DNA from: Chloroflexota bacterium
Lineage (GTDB): Bacteria; Chloroflexota; Chloroflexia; Chloroheliales; Chloroheliaceae
NCBI GenBank assembly: GCA_028287745.1
Contig: JAQBPB010000040.1
Span: forward strand, 62,001-126,000
DNA: 64,000 nt
Reading direction: 5' to 3'
Notes under the pieces: model-generated
Seen by the model: only the letters and a program-made list of their open reading frames with translations
Told to the model about the DNA's origin: nothing
Database searches by the model: none
Program-made: the position numbers and the translations under genes
Shown here: in pieces, positions 1-8,000 of the stretch
Layout: every line of letters starts with the position of its first letter
Numbering within the stretch: the stretch's first letter is position 1

Positions 1-343
1 CTACCCGTTCGCCCCTTAACAGGCTCCGGGCCGACCCTTGCACGATAGCCAGGGTTTGACCGGCTTCTAACTGGGAGCCGTCAAGCGTCATTGGGACGAA
101 GCGTAACTGGGAATCCGCCGCCTGATAGACCGCCCGGGCCACATCTAGCCCGGCTACCACTCCACTGCTTCGCGCTACGAAACGAGCTTCGGCGGATACT
201 TTGGATGGTATAAAGTAGTCGGTCGATACATCGCCCCAACCGAGGTCTTCCTCAAGGGCCGCTTCGGCTATGCGCCGCAGTTGGCCTTCGGTCATTTCCA
301 GCCGCGCGGTACTATAATCGTTTAAAGTTTTTGCATTTACCAA
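1..343 (-). CDS. nadC: Quinolinate phosphoribosyltransferase (carboxylating), N-terminal part
   Basis: This gene runs off the left edge of the window, so only about 114 N-terminal residues are visible. The reading frame contains LEEDLGWGDVST, a typical NadC N-terminal motif, followed by RFVARSSGVVAGL, the start of the first beta-structured domain. The enzyme converts quinolinate and PRPP to nicotinate mononucleotide in de novo NAD synthesis. I chose the TTG at 343-341 because an AGGAAAGGAAG ribosome site lies just upstream; the first ATG in frame (295-293) would drop 16 residues and is possible. A separate promoter lies upstream, so it is probably not cotranscribed with the receiver gene before it. 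A glutamine-dependent NAD synthase gene (nadE) is found at 19.4 kb. Confidence 0.85.
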   Translation of the reverse strand, partial: MVNAKTLNDYSTARLEMTEGQLRRIAEAALEEDLGWGDVSTDYFIPSKVSAEARFVARSSGVVAGLDVARAVYQAADSQLRFVPMTLDGSQLEAGQTLAIVQGSARSLLRGERV

Positions 344-401
344 AGCGCACTTCCTTTCCTCGGAACTTCAATGAGTTATTGTCAAAGTAACCTTTACTCA
401 C

Positions 402-430
402 ATTATACCATAGCTTTGCAAGAATGAAAG
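402..430 (-). promoter_or_regulatory. Likely promoter of nadC
   Basis: On the minus strand there is a perfect TATAAT at 407-402 with a 17-nt spacer to a weak CTTTCA at 430-425. The start codon of nadC lies about 60 nt downstream. The assignment rests on consensus match and position only. Confidence 0.5.
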
Positions 431-516
431 AGGGAATCGTGAAATAAGTAACGGATTTTAAAAATTGGTTGGATGGGAAAGGCAAGTGCCGGGGATGGCC
501 GGGCGGAAAAATCAGC

Positions 517-543
517 AAAAAAATTGGCCGCCCCGAGGCAGCC
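517..543 (-). terminator. Intrinsic terminator after the receiver-like gene
   Basis: Read on the minus strand, GGCTGCC and GGGCGGCC form a short GC-rich hairpin with one G-U pair, followed by AA and seven T residues. It lies about 30 nt after the stop codon of the gene ending at 576 and separates that transcription unit from nadC. Confidence 0.7.
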
Positions 544-575
544 ATAATTTTCACAAATTTTACTTTTTAGAATAT

Positions 576-980
576 TCAGGCAGAAACTCTACCAAACTGA
601 CTGGCTGCCCGTTGAATAATTTGTTTTATTACATTCAACTGGGCTTCTTCGCCGGTTTCTTTCCAGGGGATATAATAATCCGCGCCATTCTTGTACGCCT
701 CAACAATAGTTTTAAGGCTCTCATCCTGACCTAGCATAACCACCGGTATCTTTGACTGGCAGTACAGCTTTATCAGGTTGCAAAATTCCAAACTGTTGCT
801 GTTTGGCTGAATGGCATCCAGTAAAACCAGGCTGTAATTATTATAATCGACTTCGCCAATGTGTTCGAGAGCCTGAACATCCAGCTCAAAGTTAACGTTC
901 AACTTGCCCAACAAGGCATTAAGACGGGCTGTGCGAGATTGCGTAGCGCTAAAAAGTAAAATTTTCCCTAAAGCTGCCAT
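576..980 (-). CDS. Receiver-like (REC) single-domain protein, partly degenerate
   Basis: This 134-aa protein has the size and strand pattern of a lone response-regulator receiver domain. The pattern LVLLDAIQP supplies a candidate phospho-acceptor Asp near residue 55, and KNGADYYIPWKE resembles the end of the fold with a possible conserved Lys. The usual pair of acidic residues near the N-terminus is absent: the first strand reads ILLFSATQS. There is no output domain. It is the last gene of a small minus-strand set that begins with two possible peptide genes and is closed by an intrinsic terminator. It may be a phosphorylation-independent protein-interaction domain. Fold assignment is from pattern only. 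Confidence 0.6.
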   Translation of the reverse strand: MAALGKILLFSATQSRTARLNALLGKLNVNFELDVQALEHIGEVDYNNYSLVLLDAIQPNSNSLEFCNLIKLYCQSKIPVVMLGQDESLKTIVEAYKNGADYYIPWKETGEEAQLNVIKQIIQRAASQFGRVSA

Positions 981-1019
981 AAAGGAACTTTCTGATTGAT
1001 AACCAACCCTGCGATTTGG

Positions 1020-1379
1020 CTAGGCAGCCGAAACCTGATCCGCGATTGGAATTAAATCGTTCCTATCGGGTTCAATAAAGGACTGGGTCGTAAGCATTTT
1101 GCCAGGGATAAACTGTGGCTGGTAAAATGCGGTTTCCTCAATTTGCTCCAGGACTGCTGCCATTGCTTCGTAAAACTGCTGGATGGTACCGGCCGGTACT
1201 GAAGTAACCAGGCGGCGCTCTTCATCGTTCAGCAGGATTGGGCTTTCCCCAAACCGTCGAGCGTAACCGCGATTGTAGGCTTCAATAGCTTCCAGGCGGT
1301 TGATCATAAATTCTCCACGCAACTGACCATCTAATGCAATAGCAACGGTCAACTGGTCTATCGTAGATTGAGAAATCAT
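1020..1379 (-). CDS. Possible NHLP-clan RiPP leader-like protein
   Basis: This 119-aa protein is not firmly recognised. Its N-terminal 70 residues follow the layout seen in Nif11/Os1348-type NHLP leader peptides: an opening helix with STIDQLTVAIALDGQLRGEF, then LNDEERRLVTSVPA, then a helix with FYEAMAAVL. The C-terminal 45 residues are proline- and isoleucine-rich and end in VSAA. No Gly-Gly cleavage site and no Cys are present. I chose the ATG at 1379 because AGAGGCAGG precedes it; a TTG at 1409 would add ten residues. It sits between a 40-aa ORF and a receiver-like gene, about 7 kb from an NHLP-type exporter. It could instead be an unrelated small regulatory protein. Confidence 0.5.
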   Translation of the reverse strand: MISQSTIDQLTVAIALDGQLRGEFMINRLEAIEAYNRGYARRFGESPILLNDEERRLVTSVPAGTIQQFYEAMAAVLEQIEETAFYQPQFIPGKMLTTQSFIEPDRNDLIPIADQVSAA

Positions 1380-1412
1380 TTGCCTGCCTCTATTAACATG
1401 ACTATTCAAAGA

Positions 1413-1535
1413 TTACCAGGGAACAATCGGTCCTTCCAAAAGTGAGGTGCTGTGAACTACTAACAAATTGCCTTCTTCAGTACGAGCTTCCACGCCTTCT
1501 TCAGTGCTGACGAACCCGATAATGTTTGCGTTCAT
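1413..1535 (-). CDS. 40-aa peptide, candidate precursor peptide
   Basis: This is a short gene with ATG at 1535, a clear AGGGAG ribosome site six bases upstream, and TAA at 1413. The 40-residue product is acidic in its first half (STEEGVEARTEEG) and hydrophobic in its second half, ending in LLEGPIVPW. It has no signal peptide and no Cys. It is the first gene after a likely promoter at 1660-1687 and is followed 33 nt later by the leader-like protein gene. The coding call rests on the ribosome site, promoter and operon position, because the length alone is not persuasive. A role as an exported peptide is inference from the exporter further along. Confidence 0.5.
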   Translation of the reverse strand: MNANIIGFVSTEEGVEARTEEGNLLVVHSTSLLEGPIVPW

Positions 1536-1659
1536 TTTAAACTCCCTGTATTTTTCATCTTCCTACAAAGCTCTGAGCAGCCGGTAGGTTAATCACTTTT
1601 TGTCCATTTATATCCACTTAGCTGTCACCCACCTGAGTGAAAATCCGGTGTACAAAAGG

Positions 1660-1691
1660 AGTATAGCAAGTGATTCTCACACAAAAATCAC
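1660..1691 (-). promoter_or_regulatory. Promoter with overlapping inverted repeat for the peptide operon
   Basis: On the minus strand an extended -10 element (TGC TATACT, TATACT at 1665-1660) has TTTTTG 16 nt upstream at 1687-1682. GTGATT (1670-1675) and AATCAC (1686-1691) form a 6-bp inverted repeat with a 10-nt spacer that covers the -35 region. This arrangement is what a repressor or activator site would look like. The MalT-like regulator encoded just upstream is one candidate to bind it. Confidence 0.5.
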
Positions 1692-1718
1692 CACAAAAAA
1701 GTTAGGGAGAAGTAAATT

Positions 1719-4700
1719 TTAAGCTAATTTTAGGAGTAAGGAACGCGTTTCCATGGATGGTTGAAGGTCGAGTTCTTCCAGTGCTTTCAGGCATTGGGTA
1801 TACTGGCGCATGGCTTCGGGTTTGTTATTCAGGGCGAGCAGGCAGGTTATTTCCGCCCGGTAAGCTTCTTCGTTGTAGGGGTCTCGAAACAGAATCTGTT
1901 TCCAAAGGGGGATTGCTTGCGAGTAGTCGGCGGCGGCCTGGTAATATTCGGCCAGCCTCTTTAAACCTTTCAGGTATAGTTCCAAAAGGTAGCGTTGTCG
2001 TTCAATTACCCAGTTTGAGTATAACTGGTCCAGGAAATCCCGCCGGTAGAGTTGTAAGGCAGCGGCTAACCGCTCGGGCTGTAACTCCCGGCTGGCAAGC
2101 GCGGCTGTTACTTCGGTCGTAAATTGGCGGGTGTCGTACCAGACTTCTCCTTGCAGACTGTAACGGTGCGCCTGTAATTTTAATTCGACCGGAGCAATTG
2201 CTTTCCGCAACAAAAAGAGCACATTATGCAATGCGTGGGTTGCATTAATGTCTTCATCATCGTCAAATAGGGCATCTATCAGTTGGTCCCGGCTGCACGA
2301 AGGATTTTCTAATAAATAGAACAAGGCTTCGCGGGACTTGGTGTTGCGCCAGTGTTTTATTTCCTCACCACCACGCCAGACGCGGCCTCCATCAAGTGCG
2401 TAATTGGTCAATCCGCCAGTCGAAATCTTTTGGGCAGCCTCCGGCGAGGGCGGGCCGGTAGTCGGGACCGCCGCGATTGAACGCTGTTCCAGGTAATTGC
2501 CCAGCTTTATCTGGGGCGGCAGAGTTAGATGGGACAGGTGGCCGTGGCGACGCAGGAAGCTTTCGACAACCGGGTTTATTTTCTTGGTAGCCACAAAATC
2601 CATCAAGCCGTTGGCCCATTTTAATTCAAACGGCAGGAAAGGCTCGTAGCCAAGGTCATCGGCCAGTTCCAGGGCGCGGGTGAAGGTATTCAAGGCTTTA
2701 CGCGGTTCGGCCAGGGCCAACCAGTTAGCCGCCTGGATTAAAAGGATGCTGGCTTCTTCCTGGGTCGAATTGGTAGTTTCAAAAATGGTCAGGGCTTTCT
2801 CACTGGCCCCGATCGAGCGCCGGTAGGCTTTATGCCCGAACTCCAGCCAGGCCAGGTTCCGGTAACTGTAACCGGTCTGGCCTGGCATGTTATAGTCGAT
2901 TGCCAGTTCCAGGGTATATTGAATCAGGCTGGTGGCTTCTTCGTAGCGGGACTGTAGAAGCATGTGCGTCGTCTGGTCGTGCAGGATAATCAGCTCCATT
3001 TTTCGGACCTGACCCTGGCGCGCCAGCCTCAATGCTTCTTCGTAGTGGTGCATCGCTTTGGTATAACGGGCGGTATCCCGGTAGATATTTGCCAGGATGT
3101 TTTGCAGGAACAAATTCAGGTACTGGTCCTTGAGGTCCGTGCTGAAAGACAGCGCTTCCTGGAGCATTTCTTCGGCGGGCTGGTAGCGGCGCTGTAGATA
3201 ATAATTGTTCGCCAGGTTGGTCCGGGTGTAAGCTTCCCGGCTGCGGTTGCCGCTCTTAATAAACTGCTGGAGCGACCGTTCGTGATAAATAGTAGACTTC
3301 ATCAGGCGGCCCTGGTTGTGGTAGAGGCGCCCGAAGAAGGTATCAATTATAGCCAGCCTGAAATGGTCGCCTAACTCGCGGTAGATTTCCGATGCCTCCC
3401 GCAAGTGTTTTTCCGCGTCCACTCCCCGGTGATGTTCAATTGCCACCGCCCCGGCTACCAACCGGGCTGACCCGATGGCGTGGCGGCCCTGCTCGGTCAG
3501 CATAAGCTGGTTCGCATTGGCTAATACCCGGTGAGCTTCGGCCTGGGCATCCCAGAATTGGCCGGTCCGCAAGAGTAACTGGGCTTTATCGCCGATGGCC
3601 CGGGCGGCCAGGTCAAAAACCCCGGCCTGTTCGTAGCCTTCAATCGCTTTACTGTATTTTTGCATGGCGGCCTGGTTTTCGCCCTTTTCAAGCAAAAGCC
3701 TGGCCTGTACATTGAGTAAATGAGGGTATTCGTCCTGTTCGCCCTGCGGCAATTTGTCCAGCAGTTCGGCTAATAAATCGGTTTGACCTGCCGCGTAAAG
3801 GGATTGGGCAATTTCGTTAAGCAAACCGGCCGCAGCAGCCCTCTCCCCGGCTTCCCCCAGGTGGCGGACCGCGTCGATTAGATTTCCGGCCTGTTTTTCG
3901 ACCACGGCCGCCCGGTAATGAATATTGCGGTAGCTTTCCGGGTCGTTTTTCAGTTGCGATTGTAAGAAGCGCCCGAATAGATTGTGGTACTGGTAGGTAA
4001 CCAGACCGTCGTCCGACTGGTGGCGAGTGATGAAAAGGTTAAGGCTGGTCAGGTGTTGCAGCCATTGCAGGCAGCGTTCGATGCTGACCGGGTTGCCCGG
4101 CTCGTTTAATAATTCGGCGCATTTCTCCGGTGTGAGCCAGGCCAGCGATGAGCTTTTAACCAGGAAATCCTGTAAATCAGGTTCAAGGTTGTGAAACACT
4201 TCCAGGGCGAGGTAGTCGAATAAAACCTCAAACCCCAGGTCGGTCGGGTTCAGGTTAGGCTGGTTCTTTTTAAACCAGGAGGGGCGCGAGGTGCCGCGGG
4301 CGTTTAAGAGCAGGATAATGGCTGTAATCCAGCCTTCCGAGTACCCGGCCAGGATAGACGCCAGTTTCTCGGGCTGCTCTATATTATAAAACTGCTCTAA
4401 AAGCTCTTCAATTTCAGATTGAGTAAACGCCAGGTCGGGCGGTCCCAGGAAGCTGACCTTTTGTTTAGCCAGCAGCCGGACCAGCATTAGATTTTTGGGC
4501 TGGGTCCGGGAAGCGATAATCAGGTGGACGAAAGACGGCAAGATACCAATCAACCGCTGCAAGAACCAGCTTACGCGCTGGCTTTCGGCGTATTGAAAAT
4601 CGTCCAGGACCAGTAGCGTTTGAATATCGGTCGTGTCGGTCTGGGTCTGGAGCAGCTCCAATTCGTGGGCGAATTCGTCAGCCATCCGGCGCAGCATTGG

Positions 4701-5030
4701 CTCGGACTGCAACTCGCTGAGGTTTTGATTTAACAGGGTTTCAAAGCCCTGGCCGAAGCCCGGAAATGAGCGCCGGACCGCCTCAAGCAAGTAGCGGCAG
4801 AAGACCGTAGGGTCGCGGTCGGGTTCCTCCAGGGTGAACCAGGCCAGCCGGAACCGGGTGGAGCGCGCAAAATCCAGCAGCAAACTGGTTTTACCGTAAC
4901 CGGTCGGCGCTGAGATAATCAATAGATTCTGAGTATGCACTAAATCCAGAAGTTCCTGCAGCCGGGGCCGGTGCAGTAAAAGCTGGGACTGGGGTGGTGT
5001 TATTTTACTTATTAGAACGGAAGTATCCAT
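1719..5030 (-). CDS. MalT-like ATP-dependent transcriptional regulator with TPRs and BTAD domain
   Basis: This 1103-aa protein begins with a MalT/STAND-type NTPase. The Walker A is APTGYGKTSLL near residue 45 and the Walker B is LLVLDDFQYA near residue 135. A long helical TPR-like region spans roughly residues 360-790. The C-terminus is a winged-helix DNA-binding segment (about 890-990) followed by a bacterial transcriptional activation domain (BTAD) that ends the protein. This is the SARP-type output rather than the LuxR HTH found in MalT itself. Such proteins act as ligand- or partner-controlled activators. Its position directly upstream of the peptide operon on the same strand, 183 nt apart, suggests a local regulator. 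The inducer cannot be read from sequence. Confidence 0.9.
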   Translation of the reverse strand: MDTSVLISKITPPQSQLLLHRPRLQELLDLVHTQNLLIISAPTGYGKTSLLLDFARSTRFRLAWFTLEEPDRDPTVFCRYLLEAVRRSFPGFGQGFETLLNQNLSELQSEPMLRRMADEFAHELELLQTQTDTTDIQTLLVLDDFQYAESQRVSWFLQRLIGILPSFVHLIIASRTQPKNLMLVRLLAKQKVSFLGPPDLAFTQSEIEELLEQFYNIEQPEKLASILAGYSEGWITAIILLLNARGTSRPSWFKKNQPNLNPTDLGFEVLFDYLALEVFHNLEPDLQDFLVKSSSLAWLTPEKCAELLNEPGNPVSIERCLQWLQHLTSLNLFITRHQSDDGLVTYQYHNLFGRFLQSQLKNDPESYRNIHYRAAVVEKQAGNLIDAVRHLGEAGERAAAAGLLNEIAQSLYAAGQTDLLAELLDKLPQGEQDEYPHLLNVQARLLLEKGENQAAMQKYSKAIEGYEQAGVFDLAARAIGDKAQLLLRTGQFWDAQAEAHRVLANANQLMLTEQGRHAIGSARLVAGAVAIEHHRGVDAEKHLREASEIYRELGDHFRLAIIDTFFGRLYHNQGRLMKSTIYHERSLQQFIKSGNRSREAYTRTNLANNYYLQRRYQPAEEMLQEALSFSTDLKDQYLNLFLQNILANIYRDTARYTKAMHHYEEALRLARQGQVRKMELIILHDQTTHMLLQSRYEEATSLIQYTLELAIDYNMPGQTGYSYRNLAWLEFGHKAYRRSIGASEKALTIFETTNSTQEEASILLIQAANWLALAEPRKALNTFTRALELADDLGYEPFLPFELKWANGLMDFVATKKINPVVESFLRRHGHLSHLTLPPQIKLGNYLEQRSIAAVPTTGPPSPEAAQKISTGGLTNYALDGGRVWRGGEEIKHWRNTKSREALFYLLENPSCSRDQLIDALFDDDEDINATHALHNVLFLLRKAIAPVELKLQAHRYSLQGEVWYDTRQFTTEVTAALASRELQPERLAAALQLYRRDFLDQLYSNWVIERQRYLLELYLKGLKRLAEYYQAAADYSQAIPLWKQILFRDPYNEEAYRAEITCLLALNNKPEAMRQYTQCLKALEELDLQPSMETRSLLLKLA

Positions 5031-5107
5031 CGCTTAATCAGCTGCAACCCAGATTTCCCCACCTGTATAGGGAAAATAAATTTTTATCCACACAAAATCA
5101 ACTGCAA

Positions 5108-5160
5108 ATTATAACTAATACATCTTAAACAAATATTCGTCAGGACACAATAACTAATAC
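5108..5160 (-). promoter_or_regulatory. Upstream region of the MalT-like gene with an 11-bp direct repeat
   Basis: ATAACTAATAC occurs at 5111-5121 and again at 5150-5160, start points 39 nt apart. On the minus strand a TATAAT (5113-5108) overlaps the proximal copy, so a promoter and a regulator site are plausible here. No good -35 at ideal spacing was found. Confidence 0.35.
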
Positions 5161-5200
5161 CTGTATTTTTAAACGAATAGTCAAAATACAGCTTGAGCAG

Positions 5201-5229
5201 AAAAAGAGCCGGTGTATTCCCACCCGGCT
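5201..5229 (-). terminator. Intrinsic terminator after the ATPase-TPR-PP2C gene
   Basis: On the minus strand AGCCGGGTG pairs with CACCGGCT around a GGAATA loop, with one bulged G, and is followed by CTTTTT. It lies a few bases after the stop codon at 5236. Confidence 0.75.
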
Positions 5230-5235
5230 ATCACC

Positions 5236-7656
5236 TTAATTGACAGCCTGTAAGGGCTGCCGCCGGATTGCTAGCGCCGTAATATCGTCGGAAGGCTCGG
5301 CCTTAGCCACGTGCCGGGCCACTTCACTTTGAATCAAGTCCAATATATCTTTAGCCGGACGGCCTGTTTGCCCTTCAAGCAGTGCCATTAACCTTTTTTC
5401 GGTAAAGAAATCTCCGGTAGTATTGCGAGCTTCCGGGATACCATCGGTATAGGCGAACAGGAGGTCACCCGGGGCTAAATAAACCTGGCGCAATTTGTAA
5501 GAAACCCCGGGCATAAGTCCTACCGCCGGGCCGGTCAGTTTCAGGCGTTCTTTAAGCCCTTCGCCATTCAGGATGGCCGGGGCATCGTGCCCGGCATTGA
5601 TATAGCTGACCATGCCGGAGGCCGGGTCGAGTACACCAAAGAAAAGGGTGGCAAACATGTTGGTACGGCTGTGGTTGGCCGAAATATAATCATTTGCCAG
5701 GGTTATGGCATTCAGCACTTCCGCCGTTGCAGCCGCCAAGACCAGCCGGGGCGGGCCGGGTATCTCCAGTAGCAACCGGGACCCTGTACTTATACCGGCC
5801 GAAACCAGCCGGGAAGTGGCCTGCTGGGCCAGCACCCGCACCAGGCTCCGGGTCAGCGCCATGAAAAGGGCCGCCCCTACCCCTTTATCACAGACATCCG
5901 CGACCACAAAACCTAGCTGGCCGTCCGGTAATTCAAAGACATCATAAAAGTCGCCCGAGACTTCCCGGGCCGGTTTAAAGCAGACGGCCAGTTCCCAACC
6001 CTCAGCCTGTGGCAGTGCTTCCGGCAGGAAATCGGCCTGAATCTGCCGCCCGATTTGCAACTCCCGGCGTATTACCTGCATTTCGGCTTCAAGCTGGCGG
6101 TTTAGCTCGGCAATCCGGGCGTTCGCGGCGGCGACTTCCTCCAGGGCCTGGGCCAGTTCGACGTTTTTAAGCCGGAAAATCTCACGCTCGCGTTCGGCTT
6201 TCTCCACGTTGAAGCGGATTTGCATCCCGGCAACTGCTTTTTTGTTATCTTTATTAAAGACTTCGCTTTTTATTTCGGCAAAAAGCTTGTAGTGGCGCAA
6301 GGCCCGGGTAAAATCGCCCTGGGCTTCGTAGACCTGGGCGAAGGCTTCATGGACCTGGTAGGTCAGGTTGCGCGCCCGGATTTTCTCGGCAAGTTTCAAG
6401 GCTTTTTTATAATTTGCCAGGGCTTCCGGGTAAGTGCCTTCCCTGGCGTAAATCCGGCCCAACCTTAGCAGCGTTTCGGCCACGCCGCCCCGGTTTCCCA
6501 GGTTTTCCAGCAGGGCCAGCGCTTCTTTGAAATAAGCGGCCGCTTCCCCGGCAGCTCCGAGGGTTTCATATAGCAGCCCGGCGTTCAGAAAAATGTGGCC
6601 CTTATCGTAAAGGCTTTCCAGGGCGCTTGCCCCGGCCAGGGCCTGGTTCTGGTATTCCAGGGCTTTTTCCGGTTGGCCCAGTTTTAAATAGAGCGCCCCG
6701 GTGCTGGAATAAGAGCAGCTTAGTTGGGCCTGGTGGCCCAATTCCCGTTCCAGTTCCATGCCCTTTAGCTGGTATTCCAGGGCGGTTTCGGTCTGCCCGC
6801 ACTCGTCATAAATTACCGCGATATTACTGTAGGACTGGGCGCTGCCGGACCTATCACCCAGTTCTTCGGCCAGGCTCAGCGCTTTTAACTGGTAATCCAG
6901 GGCCGCTTCGTACTCGCTTAGGCTGCCGTAAATAGCGGCAAAGATGGTCAGTACCGTCCGCTGTCCGGCTTTATCGTCCAGTTCCCGCAAGAGATTGAGG
7001 GCTTTTTGGGCGCAGGAGAGGGCCAGGGCGTTGCTGCCCAGCAGCCAGTAAGCCGCTGCCGCGTTGCGCCAGCCATAACCCAGACCTCCGCTAAACCCGC
7101 CTTTTTCAGCCAGTTCCACGGCGTGTAAGGCCAGTTCAAGGGCCTGTTCCGGTGCGGAATTGAAAATCAACCAGGCCTGGTTGTTCAATTCCGTAGTTTG
7201 CTCTAAAGTCGGTTGAAGGGAAGGGCTCGCCTGGACAGCGGTTCCCAGCGGTTTCCGGACGATAAAAATGTTGCGGTTATAACCTTCGACCCGCTCATAC
7301 TTAAACTCGTCTACACTCTCCAGGGCCAGTTGGACGCCCCAACCGCCCGGCTGGCGCTCGTCCAGGGAAAGATTAGGGCTGGACCGGCCGGCTTTGCGCG
7401 GGTCGAAAGGCGGGGCGCTATCCTCAACAGTCACTACCAGTTCTTTATCCAGGGTCTCGCCGGTAACCCGCAATAACCCGGTCTGCCCGTTTTCGCCATA
7501 GCCGTGCACTACAATGTTAGTTACTATTTCGTCCACGGCCAGCCGCAGCCCGTAGACGGCTTTTTTTCCTAAACCTTCCAGGGTCGCTAAATTGGTTACG
7601 TATGCAGCAACCGGTTGCAAAGCGTCCATGGTTGCGGGAAGGATTAGAGGTTGCAT
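5236..7656 (-). CDS. RsbW-like ATPase, TPR and SpoIIE-type PP2C phosphatase fusion
   Basis: This 806-aa protein joins parts that are usually separate. Residues 1-135 resemble an anti-sigma serine kinase (HATPase_c): LAVDEIVTNIVVHGYG carries the N-box Asn, VEDSAPPFDP the next ATP motif, and GGWGVQLAL the glycine lid. Residues about 160-470 are a regular TPR array. Residues 480-545 form a coiled coil. The rest is a SpoIIE/RsbU-like PP2C phosphatase, with REVSGDFYDVF, VVADVCDKGVGAALFM and YTDGIPEARN providing the metal-binding acidic residues. In partner switching, RsbW-like kinases phosphorylate a STAS protein and RsbU-like phosphatases reverse it. Here both are in one chain, 14 nt after a STAS gene. 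Confidence 0.9.
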   Translation of the reverse strand: MQPLILPATMDALQPVAAYVTNLATLEGLGKKAVYGLRLAVDEIVTNIVVHGYGENGQTGLLRVTGETLDKELVVTVEDSAPPFDPRKAGRSSPNLSLDERQPGGWGVQLALESVDEFKYERVEGYNRNIFIVRKPLGTAVQASPSLQPTLEQTTELNNQAWLIFNSAPEQALELALHAVELAEKGGFSGGLGYGWRNAAAAYWLLGSNALALSCAQKALNLLRELDDKAGQRTVLTIFAAIYGSLSEYEAALDYQLKALSLAEELGDRSGSAQSYSNIAVIYDECGQTETALEYQLKGMELERELGHQAQLSCSYSSTGALYLKLGQPEKALEYQNQALAGASALESLYDKGHIFLNAGLLYETLGAAGEAAAYFKEALALLENLGNRGGVAETLLRLGRIYAREGTYPEALANYKKALKLAEKIRARNLTYQVHEAFAQVYEAQGDFTRALRHYKLFAEIKSEVFNKDNKKAVAGMQIRFNVEKAEREREIFRLKNVELAQALEEVAAANARIAELNRQLEAEMQVIRRELQIGRQIQADFLPEALPQAEGWELAVCFKPAREVSGDFYDVFELPDGQLGFVVADVCDKGVGAALFMALTRSLVRVLAQQATSRLVSAGISTGSRLLLEIPGPPRLVLAAATAEVLNAITLANDYISANHSRTNMFATLFFGVLDPASGMVSYINAGHDAPAILNGEGLKERLKLTGPAVGLMPGVSYKLRQVYLAPGDLLFAYTDGIPEARNTTGDFFTEKRLMALLEGQTGRPAKDILDLIQSEVARHVAKAEPSDDITALAIRRQPLQAVN

Positions 7657-7670
7657 GGGAAATGCCGCCT

Positions 7671-8000
7671 TTAACTTAAGAAGTTGACCGCTTCACTTTG
7701 AGTTTCAAAAATAGTAAAAAGATCCAGGAACCCGGTTATAGCCATGGTATCTTTGATTTGCTCTGGTAAGCTCGTCAGGACCAGGTTGCCGCCGTATGGC
7801 ATCTGGCGGCGCAGTGATAGGAGAAACCGCAGCCCTGCACTTGACATAAAACCAACCCGGCTCAAATCCAGGACTAACCGGCAATCTTCTTTAACCAGCG
7901 GTAGTATTTTTTCCTGGGCCTGGGAGGCGGTTTTGCCATCTATCTCCCCACTCAATTCCACCAGGGTTATTTTACCGCTTTCTCTAAAGTTAATCTCCAT
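7671..8000 (-). CDS. STAS-domain anti-sigma factor antagonist
   Basis: This 109-aa protein is a stand-alone STAS domain of the SpoIIAA/RsbV type. RLVLDLSRVGFMSSAGLRFLL contains the conserved strand and the Ser-Ser pair whose second Ser is normally the phosphorylation site. It is the first gene of a two-gene unit with the ATPase-TPR-PP2C protein that probably phosphorylates and dephosphorylates it. No sigma factor gene is adjacent, so its partner may be encoded elsewhere, or it may signal to the exporter genes across the divergent promoter region. Confidence 0.9.
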   Translation of the reverse strand: MEINFRESGKITLVELSGEIDGKTASQAQEKILPLVKEDCRLVLDLSRVGFMSSAGLRFLLSLRRQMPYGGNLVLTSLPEQIKDTMAITGFLDLFTIFETQSEAVNFLS

